64,000 bases of DNA from Streptomyces sp. BK340 (GCF_007827595.1 NZ_VISR01000006.1:1-64000), one strand, 5' to 3'; counted from the first letter of the stretch, positions 7,716 to 16,547 are shown. The notes: generated by a model from the letters alone, not told the origin. Program-made: numbers and translations.

Positions 7716-10700
7716 TCAGCAGCGGCAGTAGGGGAATTTGCCGCCGTCTACAGGCTTGAGTTCCCCCAACTTCGACAGATCCGGCATGTCTATCTTTTTG
7801 AACTGCATGGTGCCATCGGCCATCGGATAGTAGAACCTCACCGAATCCCATGCGCGTTGACCATTGGCGACGGCTCTCGCGATCAAGGACATCTCGTAGT
7901 CCGTGGCCTTTGCCCCGGCCTCACCGCCCAGCAGGCCGCGCTTGGCAGCGTCCATGAAGTCTCCGTACCGTTCCAGTCCCGTCATGTTGACGTGCAGCTC
8001 CACGCCCGGGTCGGAGATGGCCTTCCTCGCCAGCGCAGCGAAATCCTGCGGGAGCGCGATGGAGAAGGTGGTGAACTTGTTCTCGGGAAGCCGAGCCCAC
8101 TCGTCGAGCGCCCCATTTCTCTGCCACCCCAAGGCGACCTTGCAGTTGTGAACAAGGATCGGGGTGGCGCCCGCGAGCACGAAGAAGGTGTGCAGATCGC
8201 CGACCGTGAAGTCGTAAACCGTACGCGGAGACAGGCCCGGGCGGTCGAGGAGGGCGGTCACCGGGTGGACGGAACCGTCCGGGGTGCGCAGGCGGTCACC
8301 GACGTGCAGGTCGGAAACCAGCGTCCATCCGCGGTGGACCACGTAGAACCTGTGGCCGGCGGTGCTGGTCAGCTTCCCCCCGTCGGCAACGGTGATGTCC
8401 ACCAGCCGCTGGGTTTCGTGCTTGAAGGTGTCGGTGACCTGCCGGGTCCGCAACTGGCCGGTGGCCGGATCCATGGCCCTGACGAGGTCCCCCACGCCCA
8501 CCTGGCTGATGGGCCGTTGTGAGCCGTCCGCCATGAGCACCTCGGTGGTGCCCGGGAAACTGTTGGTTTCGCAGGCGGTCCGCATCTCCTCGGAGAGCCT
8601 GGCCGTTCGCTCGATCTCTGCCATCGCCTCCGCGTCGATGGGCAGCGCGCGCAGCGCCTTCAGCGCGTCGGCGACTCCGACGCCGGACCGCAAGGAGGTG
8701 TTGAGCGCCTTGATCGCCTTGGTGATGTCGCCGAGTGCGTTCTCTACCGGGACGTAGGTCGCGTAGGCCCAGGCACAGCCGCTGGCGCTGCCGTGGAAGC
8801 AGTCCATCATGTCGTCGGCGAAGAAGGAGAACAGGATCGTTCCGGCCACGTCGCCGAAGAGGCTCTGCCATCCGGCGCGGACGATGTCCTTGCCGGAGAA
8901 GTGGTGCTGCCAGTTTTCGATCTTGACGTTCTTCAGCGTCGCCCGCTGAAGGAACTGCCACGCCGACTTCGGGCAGCCGTCCGCGGTGGCCTGCGCATTT
9001 TCATCCGTGCACAGGTAGAAGTCGGCCTTGTAGGTGACGACCAGATCGTACGCGGCGTCGCAGCCCTTGATGGCTGCTTCCGGCATCCCGGGGCACGTGC
9101 CGATCTGCTTGGAGCTGACGATCTCCACGGTGGACTCGTCCGGGACGGCGAACACACCGGGAATGCCCGTACCGGACCCCTTGGCCGCCTCCTTGTTGGC
9201 CTGCGCCCTTTCCGCCCTGTCGGCGGCGTCCTGGGCTTCCTTGGCGTACTTGGCGGCGTCCTTGGCGGCTTGTTCGGCCTCGGTTGCCGCGGCGTCGGCT
9301 CGGTCGGCGGCGGAGCGGGCGTCCTTGGCGTCCTGTTCGGCCTGGGCGGCGGCGGAGCGGGCGGCGGAGGCGTCGAGTTCGGCGGCGTCGGCGCTGTCGC
9401 GGGCGTCCTTGGCGTATCCCTCGGCGTTGCCGGCCGCCTTGTCGGCTGCTGCCGCGTCGTCGGCGGCCTGCTTGTCGTAGTCGATGGTGCGGGCCAGGGA
9501 CGCTGAGGCCGCCGCTGCGGCCTTGGCGGCGTCGGCGGCGTAGCCGAGGGCGTCCTTGGAGTAGGTGCGGGCGTCGGCGGCGTACTGGGCGGCGTTGGCC
9601 GCGTGCTGGTAGGCCTCCTTGGCGTCGCCCTTGGCCTGGTCGGCGAGGTTCTTGGCCGCTTCCGCCTCGGCCGCCGCGTTCTTGGCGTGGGCGTCGGCGA
9701 CGGCCTGCTGCTGTTCGGCGATCGTCTTGGAGTTCTGTCCGGTCAGGACGACGAGGCCGGCGGCCGAGTCGGTGTCGACATACGCGGAGCCCAGCTGGAT
9801 CGCGTCGTTGGCCGGGTTGGCGACCTGCTTGGCCGCTTCACCGGCGTCCACGGCCGCCTGCGCGGTGACGTGGGCGTAGCCGGCGGCCTTCGCGGCGGCG
9901 GCCAGCGCGTTGCCGGCTTCCTTGTTCGCGGCGTCCGCCTGGGTCTTGGCGTCCTTGGCGTGCGCTTCGGCCTCGTCGGCGAGCTTGACCGCCGTCTTGG
10001 CCTCGGCGGAGGCGTCCTGGGAGGCCTTGATGGCATCCGCCACCGCGCTGGTCGCGGTCTTCACCGCCGCGTCCGCCTTCAGCTTGTCCGCCTGGGCGGC
10101 GTCCGCGTCGGAACGGGCCCGCTTGGCGGCGGCCTCGGCGCGGGTGGCCGCGGCGTCGGCGTCGGCCGCCGCCTGGGTGGCGGCGTCGGCCTCGGAGCGG
10201 GCCTGGGTCGCAGCGGCTTCGGCGTCGTCGGCGTGCTTGTCGGCGTCGTTGGCGGCGGCGCGGGCGGCGTCGGCGGCGTCGCCGGAGTCCAGGGAGTCGG
10301 CGTAGGCGTCCTTGGCGTCGGCCTTGGCGCGCGCGGCGTCGGCCTTCTGCTCGGCGTCCCACGCGTCGTCGCGCATGGCCTTGGCGTGGTCCTTGGCCGC
10401 GACGGCGTCGTCCCGCTTGCCCTCGGCGGTCTTCTCGGCGGCCTCGGCCTTGTCCTTGGCGTCCTTCGCCTTCGTCGCCTCGGACTCGGCGTTCCTGCGG
10501 TGCTCGGCGGCCTCGGCCCGGCTGGCGGCGGCGTTCTCCTTCTCCGCCTTGGCCGTCTTCTCCTCGGCCTCCGCCGCGAGCCGCTTGGCGTGCGCGTCGG
10601 CGGCGGCCGCCTTGGCGTCACCCTCGGCCTTCAGCGCGTCGGAGAGCTTGGCCTCCGCGGTCTCCTTGTCCTTCTTGGCGTTGTCCCGGTGCACCTTCGC

Positions 10701-12665
10701 GGCGTCCGCGGCGGCCTTCGCCTGCAACTCCGCCGCCTCGGCAGCCTTCTTGCGGAACTCCGCCTTCGACTGGGCGGCCTGGGCGAGGGCGCGCTGCGCG
10801 ATCGTCGCGCTGTCCCCGGCCGCGGCACGGGTCGCGGCCTCGGCGGTCTCACCGGCCTTCTCCAGGGCCTGAAGTGCGGCAGCCGCGCCCTTGGTGACCT
10901 GGTCCTTCTGCAGACCGACCAGCAGACCACGACCCCGCGGCGCACCGGCCGCGTCGGCGATGCCATAGGCGGCCTGGAGCGCGGTGTCCGACGTGGTCGC
11001 CGTCTTCTGCGCGGCCGCCAGCTGCGCCTTGAGTACGGTCAGCTGGCTCTTCGCGGCGCTCTGGGCGGCCGTGAGACCGGACTTGGCCTTGGTGAACTGG
11101 GCCTTGTCCGGGTAGTTCGGGCTGTCGTCGCCGGTGTGCCCCTCGGGGACGAGGCGGAACTTCTGCGCGGCGGAGCCGTTGCAGGTCGACAGCACGGCGT
11201 CTTTGCTGTTGTCGAACGTCGGCAGGTGCAGGCACTTGCCGGTGGCCGCGTTGCGCAGTTCGCCCGCCGAGCGGACGTCGAACTTCCACTGCTGGGCCTT
11301 GGCGTTGCCGCAGTCCCGGATCTGGATCTTCGTGCCGTCGGCGCTGTTGCCGTTCAGCACCTCCAGACACTTGCCCGAGTTGATGTTGCGCAGGGTGTAG
11401 CCGCCGTCGTAGGAGCCCCACATCTGCCACTTCTGGCCATTGCCGCCGTTGCAGGTATAGACCTGGACGGGGGTGCCGTTGGTCTTGCCGGCGCCCTGGA
11501 CGTCGAGGCACTTGCCGGCAGCGCCCGGCACCTGGATGACCAGCGGAGCGTCACCGATGTAACCGATGCCACCGGCGGACCAGTAGTCCTGCCAGCGGGT
11601 GATGTGGTCGGCGACCCAGGACTGCCCCAGCATGTCGGAGAGGGCCTTCGCACCCTTGGCCAGGGCGTCGGTGGCGTCCTTGTTCGCGTTGACGATCTGG
11701 TTGCGCTGGGCGGCCTGCGAGGAGATCTCCTGCTGCCACTCGCCGGCCGCGGTCGCCGTGACGTCGTCGAGAACCCGGTCCGGGTCGAGCGGGTCACGCC
11801 ACGCACACGAGGCGAAGCGGGTCTTCAGGTCCTCGACCGCGATGCGGTACTCCGGCGTGCCCGGCTGCGGGGCGGTGCGCGGGAAGCCTCCCGAGGACAG
11901 GAAGACACGGGCGTCGTCGGCGCCCATGTTGGCGTTGCTGAAGCCGTGCATCCACTCGAAGGCGTTGTGCTCGTCGAGCGCCCGGTTCCAGTCGGGCCGT
12001 TGCGGGTCCGGGCTCTGCGCGTACAGCGGGTTGCCGAGATCGTCGACGGCCTTGACGGTCTTGGCGTCGGCCTTGGGGGTGGAGTCCTTGTAGAAGTCGT
12101 CGTCGTTCTTCCAGAACCGGTCGGCGACCCAGGTGGACAGACCCGTCTGCTCGTAGAAGGTCTGTTTGCCGTCGCCCGGCGATCCGGGCGGCCAGTGGAA
12201 GTCCGCGTCCGTGAAGCCGACCGGGGTGTTCAGGCCCGACAGGGGCTTCTGCCATCCGTCCCGGGCGGCGGCGAGGTCGTCCAACTGCTTGCCTGCGGCG
12301 TCGCGGTCGCTCTTGTAGGCGTCGGCCAGCGGCGTCTGCTCCCAGTGGTTGCGGTTGGCGAGGACGTGGAGTTTGTCCGCCGGCTGGTTCAGTCCGTCCT
12401 GCGCGGTCGCGGCCATCGACGGGCCGCCCAGTCGCAGGACGTCGGCCATCAGGCACTGGTCCTGCCGCAGTTGTTCGGCGGCCGTGTCCTGGTACCAGGG
12501 GTCGGAGTCGCCCACCGGCTCGGTGTTCGGCTTGATCGAGCCGGGCTGGACCGCGAGACCGGCCACGACGGCCAGCGCTGCCGCCGAGGTGACGGCGGAG
12601 GTGAGTGTTCCTGCTCTCCCGAGTCTTCGTGACCTGGGCAGGCGGAACCATGGTCTGGGGTGCAA
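7716..12665 (-). CDS. Secreted polymorphic toxin: ricin lectin, helical stalk, HINT, C-terminal toxin
   Basis: This giant 1649-residue protein has modular polymorphic-toxin architecture. Residues 1-35 form a signal peptide (basic RLPRSRRLGR then a hydrophobic stretch). Residues 36-370 are an unassigned extracellular domain. A ricin-type beta-trefoil lectin spans about 373-508, with QKW, QQW and QKF repeats. Residues 525-1165 are an Ala/Lys/Asp/Glu-rich helical stalk, and 1166-1364 a linker with cysteines and a hydrophobic patch. A HINT autoprocessing domain runs from Cys1365 (CETNSFPGTTEVLMADG) through the STAGH motif to VHN at 1507. The last 142 residues, starting at Cys1508 and ending FPYCRC, are the presumed toxin; I cannot assign them to a known fold. 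The TTG start has the SD AAGGGA. It is an accessory insertion between core genes. Confidence 0.85.
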   Translation of the reverse strand: MHPRPWFRLPRSRRLGRAGTLTSAVTSAAALAVVAGLAVQPGSIKPNTEPVGDSDPWYQDTAAEQLRQDQCLMADVLRLGGPSMAATAQDGLNQPADKLHVLANRNHWEQTPLADAYKSDRDAAGKQLDDLAAARDGWQKPLSGLNTPVGFTDADFHWPPGSPGDGKQTFYEQTGLSTWVADRFWKNDDDFYKDSTPKADAKTVKAVDDLGNPLYAQSPDPQRPDWNRALDEHNAFEWMHGFSNANMGADDARVFLSSGGFPRTAPQPGTPEYRIAVEDLKTRFASCAWRDPLDPDRVLDDVTATAAGEWQQEISSQAAQRNQIVNANKDATDALAKGAKALSDMLGQSWVADHITRWQDYWSAGGIGYIGDAPLVIQVPGAAGKCLDVQGAGKTNGTPVQVYTCNGGNGQKWQMWGSYDGGYTLRNINSGKCLEVLNGNSADGTKIQIRDCGNAKAQQWKFDVRSAGELRNAATGKCLHLPTFDNSKDAVLSTCNGSAAQKFRLVPEGHTGDDSPNYPDKAQFTKAKSGLTAAQSAAKSQLTVLKAQLAAAQKTATTSDTALQAAYGIADAAGAPRGRGLLVGLQKDQVTKGAAAALQALEKAGETAEAATRAAAGDSATIAQRALAQAAQSKAEFRKKAAEAAELQAKAAADAAKVHRDNAKKDKETAEAKLSDALKAEGDAKAAAADAHAKRLAAEAEEKTAKAEKENAAASRAEAAEHRRNAESEATKAKDAKDKAEAAEKTAEGKRDDAVAAKDHAKAMRDDAWDAEQKADAARAKADAKDAYADSLDSGDAADAARAAANDADKHADDAEAAATQARSEADAATQAAADADAAATRAEAAAKRARSDADAAQADKLKADAAVKTATSAVADAIKASQDASAEAKTAVKLADEAEAHAKDAKTQADAANKEAGNALAAAAKAAGYAHVTAQAAVDAGEAAKQVANPANDAIQLGSAYVDTDSAAGLVVLTGQNSKTIAEQQQAVADAHAKNAAAEAEAAKNLADQAKGDAKEAYQHAANAAQYAADARTYSKDALGYAADAAKAAAAASASLARTIDYDKQAADDAAAADKAAGNAEGYAKDARDSADAAELDASAARSAAAQAEQDAKDARSAADRADAAATEAEQAAKDAAKYAKEAQDAADRAERAQANKEAAKGSGTGIPGVFAVPDESTVEIVSSKQIGTCPGMPEAAIKGCDAAYDLVVTYKADFYLCTDENAQATADGCPKSAWQFLQRATLKNVKIENWQHHFSGKDIVRAGWQSLFGDVAGTILFSFFADDMMDCFHGSASGCAWAYATYVPVENALGDITKAIKALNTSLRSGVGVADALKALRALPIDAEAMAEIERTARLSEEMRTACETNSFPGTTEVLMADGSQRPISQVGVGDLVRAMDPATGQLRTRQVTDTFKHETQRLVDITVADGGKLTSTAGHRFYVVHRGWTLVSDLHVGDRLRTPDGSVHPVTALLDRPGLSPRTVYDFTVGDLHTFFVLAGATPILVHNCKVALGWQRNGALDEWARLPENKFTTFSIALPQDFAALARKAISDPGVELHVNMTGLERYGDFMDAAKRGLLGGEAGAKATDYEMSLIARAVANGQRAWDSVRFYYPMADGTMQFKKIDMPDLSKLGELKPVDGGKFPYCRC

Positions 12666-13140
12666 GGAGCATCCCTTTCTTCGTTCAAGGGGGGCGTGGG
12701 CCGTGAGGGCGGCCGAAGAGCAGGGAGCGCAGATGCGCCGCGTGGTCCTGAGGGGGACTCAGGAGGACACGGCAGCGGCTGAGTCGATGTGTGCGGGCGC
12801 CCGATGCGACGGCATGGCGATGCAACCCCTCCCCGTGAGCGACGGCGTTCCCCCGGTCGCTGTGCGATGTGCGCGACGGTGGACTGGTCAGGTTCCCGTC
12901 ATGCGCGGCGCCACCATACGCAGGTGCGAACGGGGGCGTACAGGGGTTCGTTCTGGGCGGGCGGGCGGTGGCCGGAATCTTCCTGCGTCCGGTGGCCCGC
13001 AGGCCGAGCACCGAGTCCGCCCATCTATGGAGTTTCTGTGCACTTCATGTGTGCGCGGGCGGCACGTCGGTAAGCGTCGACCGCTCAGAGTTGGCCGATT
13101 TTCGCCCCTGGTAATGCCGGCCGGGTGGCCATGGGGTGCG
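12666..13140. other. Intergenic region upstream of the toxin gene
   Basis: These 475 bp separate the toxin gene from the SnoaL gene, both on the minus strand. They must carry the toxin promoter and the end of the DoxX-SnoaL transcript. I see no convincing -35/-10 pair, no strong terminator and no believable ORF. Short reading frames here have poor codon usage. Confidence 0.5.
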
Positions 13141-13587
13141 TCACGTGGCCGAAGGGCCGGGCGCCGAGCCCGTCAGCGGGGAGTTGTCGGCGTACCTGAC
13201 CTCGTAGACGCGTTCCGTGAACCGCCAGCCGTCCGGGGTGCGGCGGTAGCGGTCGTGGTAGACGGAGTGGTTCGCGTGCGAGGTGCCGTCGCGCATGCGC
13301 CCGAACTCCGCGATGTACGCGCGGCCTTCCGCGGCGTCGCCCGTGAGCCGGATCGTGCCCGGGTGCACGTTCTGCACGAAGTAGTCCCAGAAGCCCTGCA
13401 GCCGCTCGATCCCGGCGCGGATGTCCGCCCGGCCGGTGAACTCGGCGACGCCGGGTATCCGCCAGACGCCGTCCTCGGTGAACAGGGCGGCGAAGCGGTC
13501 GTAGTCGCGCATCATCCCCGCGTCGGTGAACTCACCGCGCAGGGCCTCGATCTCGAAGCGGTCCGCGAGGGACTGGAGGTCGCTCAT
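13141..13587 (-). CDS. SnoaL-like (NTF2 fold) protein
   Basis: The 148-residue protein fits the SnoaL_4 group of NTF2-fold proteins: a start helix LADRFEIEALRGEFTDAG, then DYDRFAALFTEDGVWRIPG and a C-terminal sheet with HDRYRRTPDGWRFTERV. Members bind small hydrophobic ligands or act as cyclases and dehydratases; the substrate here is unknown. It follows the DoxX gene by 36 bp on the same strand with the SD AGAGAGAA, so both are probably driven by the ECF41-type promoter at 14048-14074. The same fold forms the C-terminal extension of the neighbouring ECF41 sigma factors. Confidence 0.85.
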   Translation of the reverse strand: MSDLQSLADRFEIEALRGEFTDAGMMRDYDRFAALFTEDGVWRIPGVAEFTGRADIRAGIERLQGFWDYFVQNVHPGTIRLTGDAAEGRAYIAEFGRMRDGTSHANHSVYHDRYRRTPDGWRFTERVYEVRYADNSPLTGSAPGPSAT

Positions 13588-13623
13588 CAGTTCTCTCTTC
13601 TCGTGTCGAAGTGTCGAAGCGCG

Positions 13624-14004
13624 TCAGCCGGTGAAGGAATGGGGGCCGAAGCGGCCCCACGCCACGAAGGCGGCCAGGGCGAGCAGGACCAGGTTCACCG
13701 CGACGGCCTGGGCCTCCTGGCGGCGCAGGTGCGTGATCACCGCGCCGGTCATCAGCAGCACCCAGCCGACGGCGGCCAGCGGCACCAGGACCGGCGCGAC
13801 GTGGAGCGCGGCGGGCAGGATCAGGCCCGCCGCGGCCAGGACCTTGAGGGCGCCGATGACCTTGACGGTGCCGTCGCCGAAGTCCTCGACCCAGGCCCAG
13901 CCGGAGGTGGCCAGCTGCTGCCTGGACCGGATCAGCAGCATGGCGCCGCCGGCCAGGGAGCCCACGGCCAGCAGCGCCGCAGTGATCCACAGAGCGATGT
14001 TCAC
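13624..14004 (-). CDS. DoxX-like membrane protein
   Basis: This 126-residue protein has four predicted transmembrane helices and the DoxX-like pattern (GALKVLAAAGLILPAAL, then PLAAVGWVLLMTGAVITHLRR). DoxX proteins are membrane partners of redox or stress functions, often near sigma-factor modules; the exact role is unknown. It is transcribed away from the first ECF41 sigma gene, and a 149-bp divergent region with two ECF41-type promoters lies between them. Together with SnoaL and CMD proteins this is the usual ECF41 neighbourhood. Confidence 0.85.
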   Translation of the reverse strand: MNIALWITAALLAVGSLAGGAMLLIRSRQQLATSGWAWVEDFGDGTVKVIGALKVLAAAGLILPAALHVAPVLVPLAAVGWVLLMTGAVITHLRRQEAQAVAVNLVLLALAAFVAWGRFGPHSFTG

Positions 14005-14047
14005 GAGGGTTCTCCCAGGGGAGTGGATGTGTCGGTCTCAGCGGTAC

Positions 14048-14074
14048 GACGGCACGGCTCCTCGGGATGTGAGG
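14048..14074 (-). promoter_or_regulatory. ECF41-type promoter for doxX-snoaL
   Basis: On the minus strand CCTCACA (14074-14068), a 16-bp spacer and CGTC (14051-14048) match the published ECF41 pattern TGTCACA-N16-CGTC with two mismatches in the -35. It points at the DoxX gene 44 bp away. Confidence 0.6.
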
Positions 14075-14085
14075 TGGCGCGCCCA

Positions 14086-14112
14086 CGTCACAGTCCGGTG
14101 CGCTGTCCCGTC
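14086..14112 (+). promoter_or_regulatory. ECF41-type promoter for the first sigma gene
   Basis: CGTCACA (14086-14092), exactly 16 bp, then CGTC (14109-14112): one mismatch to the ECF41 consensus. It lies about 40 bp ahead of the ATG at 14154, which suggests autoregulation. It is back to back with the doxX promoter. Confidence 0.7.
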
Positions 14113-14153
14113 GTACCGGTGAGTGCGGATACGACCGAGGGAGACGGCGACAC

Positions 14154-15116
14154 ATGAGCACACAGTCCGGGCCTGCCGACGGCCCGCTCGATCCGGGCCT
14201 GAGCGCGATCACCAGCGAGCGGCGTCAGCTGATCAATCTCGGGTACCGGCTCCTCGGCTCGCTGGCCGACGCCGAGGACGTCGTGCAGGAGACGTACGTG
14301 CGCTGGTACGCCATGTCCGCGGAGCAGCGGGACGCCATCGACTCCCCGGGCGCCTGGCTGACGAAGGTCGCCGGCCGTATCTGCCTGGACCTGCTGCGCT
14401 CGGCACGGGTGAGGCGGGAACGCTATGTGGGCGCGTGGATCCCGGAGCCGCTGCCCGACCGGACGGAGTGGATCAGCGGGCGGCCGGGCGGCGGCGCCGT
14501 CGACCCGGCCGACCGCGTCACCCTCGACGAGTCGGTCAACATGGCCTTCCTCGTCGTGCTGGAAGCGATGACCCCGGCCGAGCGCGTCGCGTTCATCCTG
14601 CACGACGTCTTCCGCTATCCCTTCGCCGAAGTGGCCGAGATCGTCGGCCGCAGCCCGGCGGCATGCCGCCAGCTGGCCTCGTCGGCCCGCCGACGCATGC
14701 GTGCCTCGCAGGCTCCCGTGGCTGCCGGGACTCACGCTGCCCCGCGCGCCGACGTCGTCAGGGACTTCAAGCGGGCCTGGGAAGCCCAGGACATCGACGC
14801 GCTCATCGGCCTCCTCGACCCCGACGTCACGGCGATCGCGGACGGCGGCGGCCTCGCCCAGGCCGCGCTGCTCCCCGTCGACGGCGGTGAGCAGGTCGCG
14901 CGCTACCTCGTCGACCTCTCCGCCCGGGCGGTCGGCATGACCGTCCTGGAGCGTACGGTCAACGGCCAGCCCGGAGTCGTCGTCCAGCAGGACGGCGTCA
15001 CCGTGGCGGTGCTGGCCCTCGACGTCGTGGGCGACCGGATCCACCGCATCTGGGCCGTCCGGAACCCGGAGAAGCTCCGGCCCTGGACGGCCCCGGGAGG
15101 CGGGCCTACCTGGTGA
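14154..15116 (+). CDS. ECF41-family RNA polymerase sigma factor (SnoaL-like C-terminus)
   Basis: A 320-residue ECF sigma factor. Region 2 is in the first 90 residues (LINLGYRLLGSLADAEDVVQET) and region 4 around 140-190 (PAERVAFILHDVFRYPFAEVAEIVGRS). A C-terminal NTF2/SnoaL-like domain of about 120 residues contains the DGGG and NPEKL motifs that define ECF41. In that family the extension replaces an anti-sigma factor and controls activity in cis. The ATG has the SD AGGGAGA. Its stop overlaps the stop of the convergent second ECF41 gene by 11 bp. An ECF41-type promoter upstream implies autoregulation. Confidence 0.92.
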   Translation: MSTQSGPADGPLDPGLSAITSERRQLINLGYRLLGSLADAEDVVQETYVRWYAMSAEQRDAIDSPGAWLTKVAGRICLDLLRSARVRRERYVGAWIPEPLPDRTEWISGRPGGGAVDPADRVTLDESVNMAFLVVLEAMTPAERVAFILHDVFRYPFAEVAEIVGRSPAACRQLASSARRRMRASQAPVAAGTHAAPRADVVRDFKRAWEAQDIDALIGLLDPDVTAIADGGGLAQAALLPVDGGEQVARYLVDLSARAVGMTVLERTVNGQPGVVVQQDGVTVAVLALDVVGDRIHRIWAVRNPEKLRPWTAPGGGPTW

Positions 15117-15972
15117 GTTCGGACGGTTCGTCCAGCCGCGTCAGCTTCCGCGGGTTGCGCACCACGTAGATCCGGGTGATCCGCCCGTTCTCGACCGAGA
15201 GGCTCACCGCGGACGGCTCGCCGTCGAACGTGAGCCGTCCCGCGGGGGCGCCGTTGAGCCACACGTCCGTCGCCTCGAACCCGGCCACCACCCGGCTCGC
15301 GCGCGCGAGCAGCGGCGCGACGAGCCCGGCGCCGTGGACCGGGGCCGGCGCGGCGGCCACGAACCCGCCACCGTCGGCGATCATGACCACGTCCGGCGCC
15401 ATGACCTCCATCAGCTCCTGAAGATGCCCGGTGCGCAGCGCGGCCAGGAACCGCTCCACCACCGCCCGCTGTTCCGACCGGCTCACCTGCACCCGCGGGC
15501 GCCGGGCCGCCACATGCTCGCGGGCCCGGCGGGCGATCTGTCGCACCGCGGCCGCCGACTTCCCGACGGCCTCGGCGATCTCGCCGTACGGCAGGTCGAA
15601 GACCTCGCGCAGCACGAAGACCGCCCGCTCGGTCGGGGCGAGCGTTTCGAGCACGGTCAGTACCGCGATCGAGACGTTCTCCGCCAGTTCGACGTCCTCG
15701 GCGACATCGGGGCTGGTCAGCAGGGGTTCCGGCAGCCACTGGCCCACGTAGTCCTCGCGGCTGCGCGACAGGGCCCGCAGCCGGTTGAGCGCCTGCCGGG
15801 TGACCGTCCGGACCAGGTAGCCCCGCGGGTCACGCACCTGCGCCCGATCGACGCCGGCCCACCGCAGCCAGGACTCCTGCAGCACGTCCTCCGCGTCGGC
15901 CGCCGACCCGAGCATCTCGTAGGCGACCGTGAACAGCAGGCTGCGATGGGCGACGAACGGGTCCTCGGTCAT
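15106..15972 (-). CDS. Second ECF41-family sigma factor
   Basis: A 288-residue ECF41 sigma factor. It has region 2 (LFTVAYEMLGSAADAEDVLQES), region 4 (TERAVFVLREVFDLPYGEIAEAVGKS), then the NTF2-like extension with IADGGGFV and, near the end, the family motif NPRKL. The ATG at 15972 overlaps the CMD stop as ATGA, so it is translationally coupled to the CMD gene. Two ECF41 paralogues side by side, convergent and overlapping, is unusual. They differ clearly in sequence, so this is not a recent tandem duplication. Confidence 0.92.
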   Translation of the reverse strand: MTEDPFVAHRSLLFTVAYEMLGSAADAEDVLQESWLRWAGVDRAQVRDPRGYLVRTVTRQALNRLRALSRSREDYVGQWLPEPLLTSPDVAEDVELAENVSIAVLTVLETLAPTERAVFVLREVFDLPYGEIAEAVGKSAAAVRQIARRAREHVAARRPRVQVSRSEQRAVVERFLAALRTGHLQELMEVMAPDVVMIADGGGFVAAAPAPVHGAGLVAPLLARASRVVAGFEATDVWLNGAPAGRLTFDGEPSAVSLSVENGRITRIYVVRNPRKLTRLDEPSELTR

Positions 15973-16547
15973 GCGCCGGACGCCGCGCCGGGGTCGGCGG
16001 GCCGCGCGGCCAGGGGAATCGCGCACGCGTCGGAGTAGCCCTGCGACGTGATCCCGTGCGCCGTGTTGCTCCTGGTCGCGAAGTTGGCGAAGGCGATGAA
16101 CACGGTCAGCTCGACCAGCGCCGCCGGGCCGAGCCGGTCGAGCAGGCTCGCGGACAGCTCGTCGGTGACGGTCGTCGGCGTGTTCGTCATGGCCTCGGCG
16201 TACTCCATCACGTCCCGCTCCAGCGGGGTGAACACGTCCGACTCCCGCCAGCGCGGCACCTGGCTCGCCTTGGCCAGGTCCAGGTTCTGGTTCTGCGCCT
16301 GGAAGTAGCCGATGTCGAGGCACCAGCTGCAGCCGACCTGTGCCGAGACGGCCATGTGCGCGAACGACTTGAGGCTCGCGTCGGCCGCGTTCCAGGCAGC
16401 GACCCTGGCCGAGAAATCCATGGTGGCCAGGGCGACGTCGGGGTTGTTGAACACCACCTCGACGGGCTCGGGCACGGCACCGAGCTGCTTGGTCAGGTTC
16501 TCCTTCAGCTCGGGGTCGAGCTCCGCCTTCGGAATGCGTGGCGTCAT
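15969..16547 (-). CDS. Carboxymuconolactone decarboxylase / AhpD-like protein
   Basis: A 192-residue protein of the CMD/AhpD fold. The redox motif GCSWCLDIG (CxxC) and the FANFATRSNTAHG helix match peroxidase-like members near ECF41 genes. It probably handles a small electrophile or peroxide; the substrate is unknown. The ATG at 16547 has the strong SD GAGGAGGAC. It is the first gene of a two-gene operon with the ECF41 sigma factor (4-bp overlap), behind an ECF41-type promoter at 16616-16642. CMD proteins are among the known partners of ECF41 sigma factors. Confidence 0.9.
   Translation of the reverse strand: MTPRIPKAELDPELKENLTKQLGAVPEPVEVVFNNPDVALATMDFSARVAAWNAADASLKSFAHMAVSAQVGCSWCLDIGYFQAQNQNLDLAKASQVPRWRESDVFTPLERDVMEYAEAMTNTPTTVTDELSASLLDRLGPAALVELTVFIAFANFATRSNTAHGITSQGYSDACAIPLAARPADPGAASGA

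Noticed and set aside
9180..11090. The repetitive stalk-coding DNA as a CRISPR or tandem DNA repeat
   Set aside because: The repetition is at the protein level (Ala-rich helices). DNA units vary in length and sequence and have no constant repeat or spacer.
9603..12632. A 1009-codon open frame on the plus strand, antisense to the toxin gene
   Set aside because: It is rich in Gly, Arg, Val and Leu with no domain and follows from the Ala/Asp/Lys codon bias of the toxin stalk read backwards. The minus-strand frame has a signal peptide, lectin and HINT domain.
12685..13011. A 108-codon minus-strand frame upstream of the toxin
   Set aside because: It has unbiased codons, no SD and no recognisable domain, so it is more likely promoter and leader DNA.
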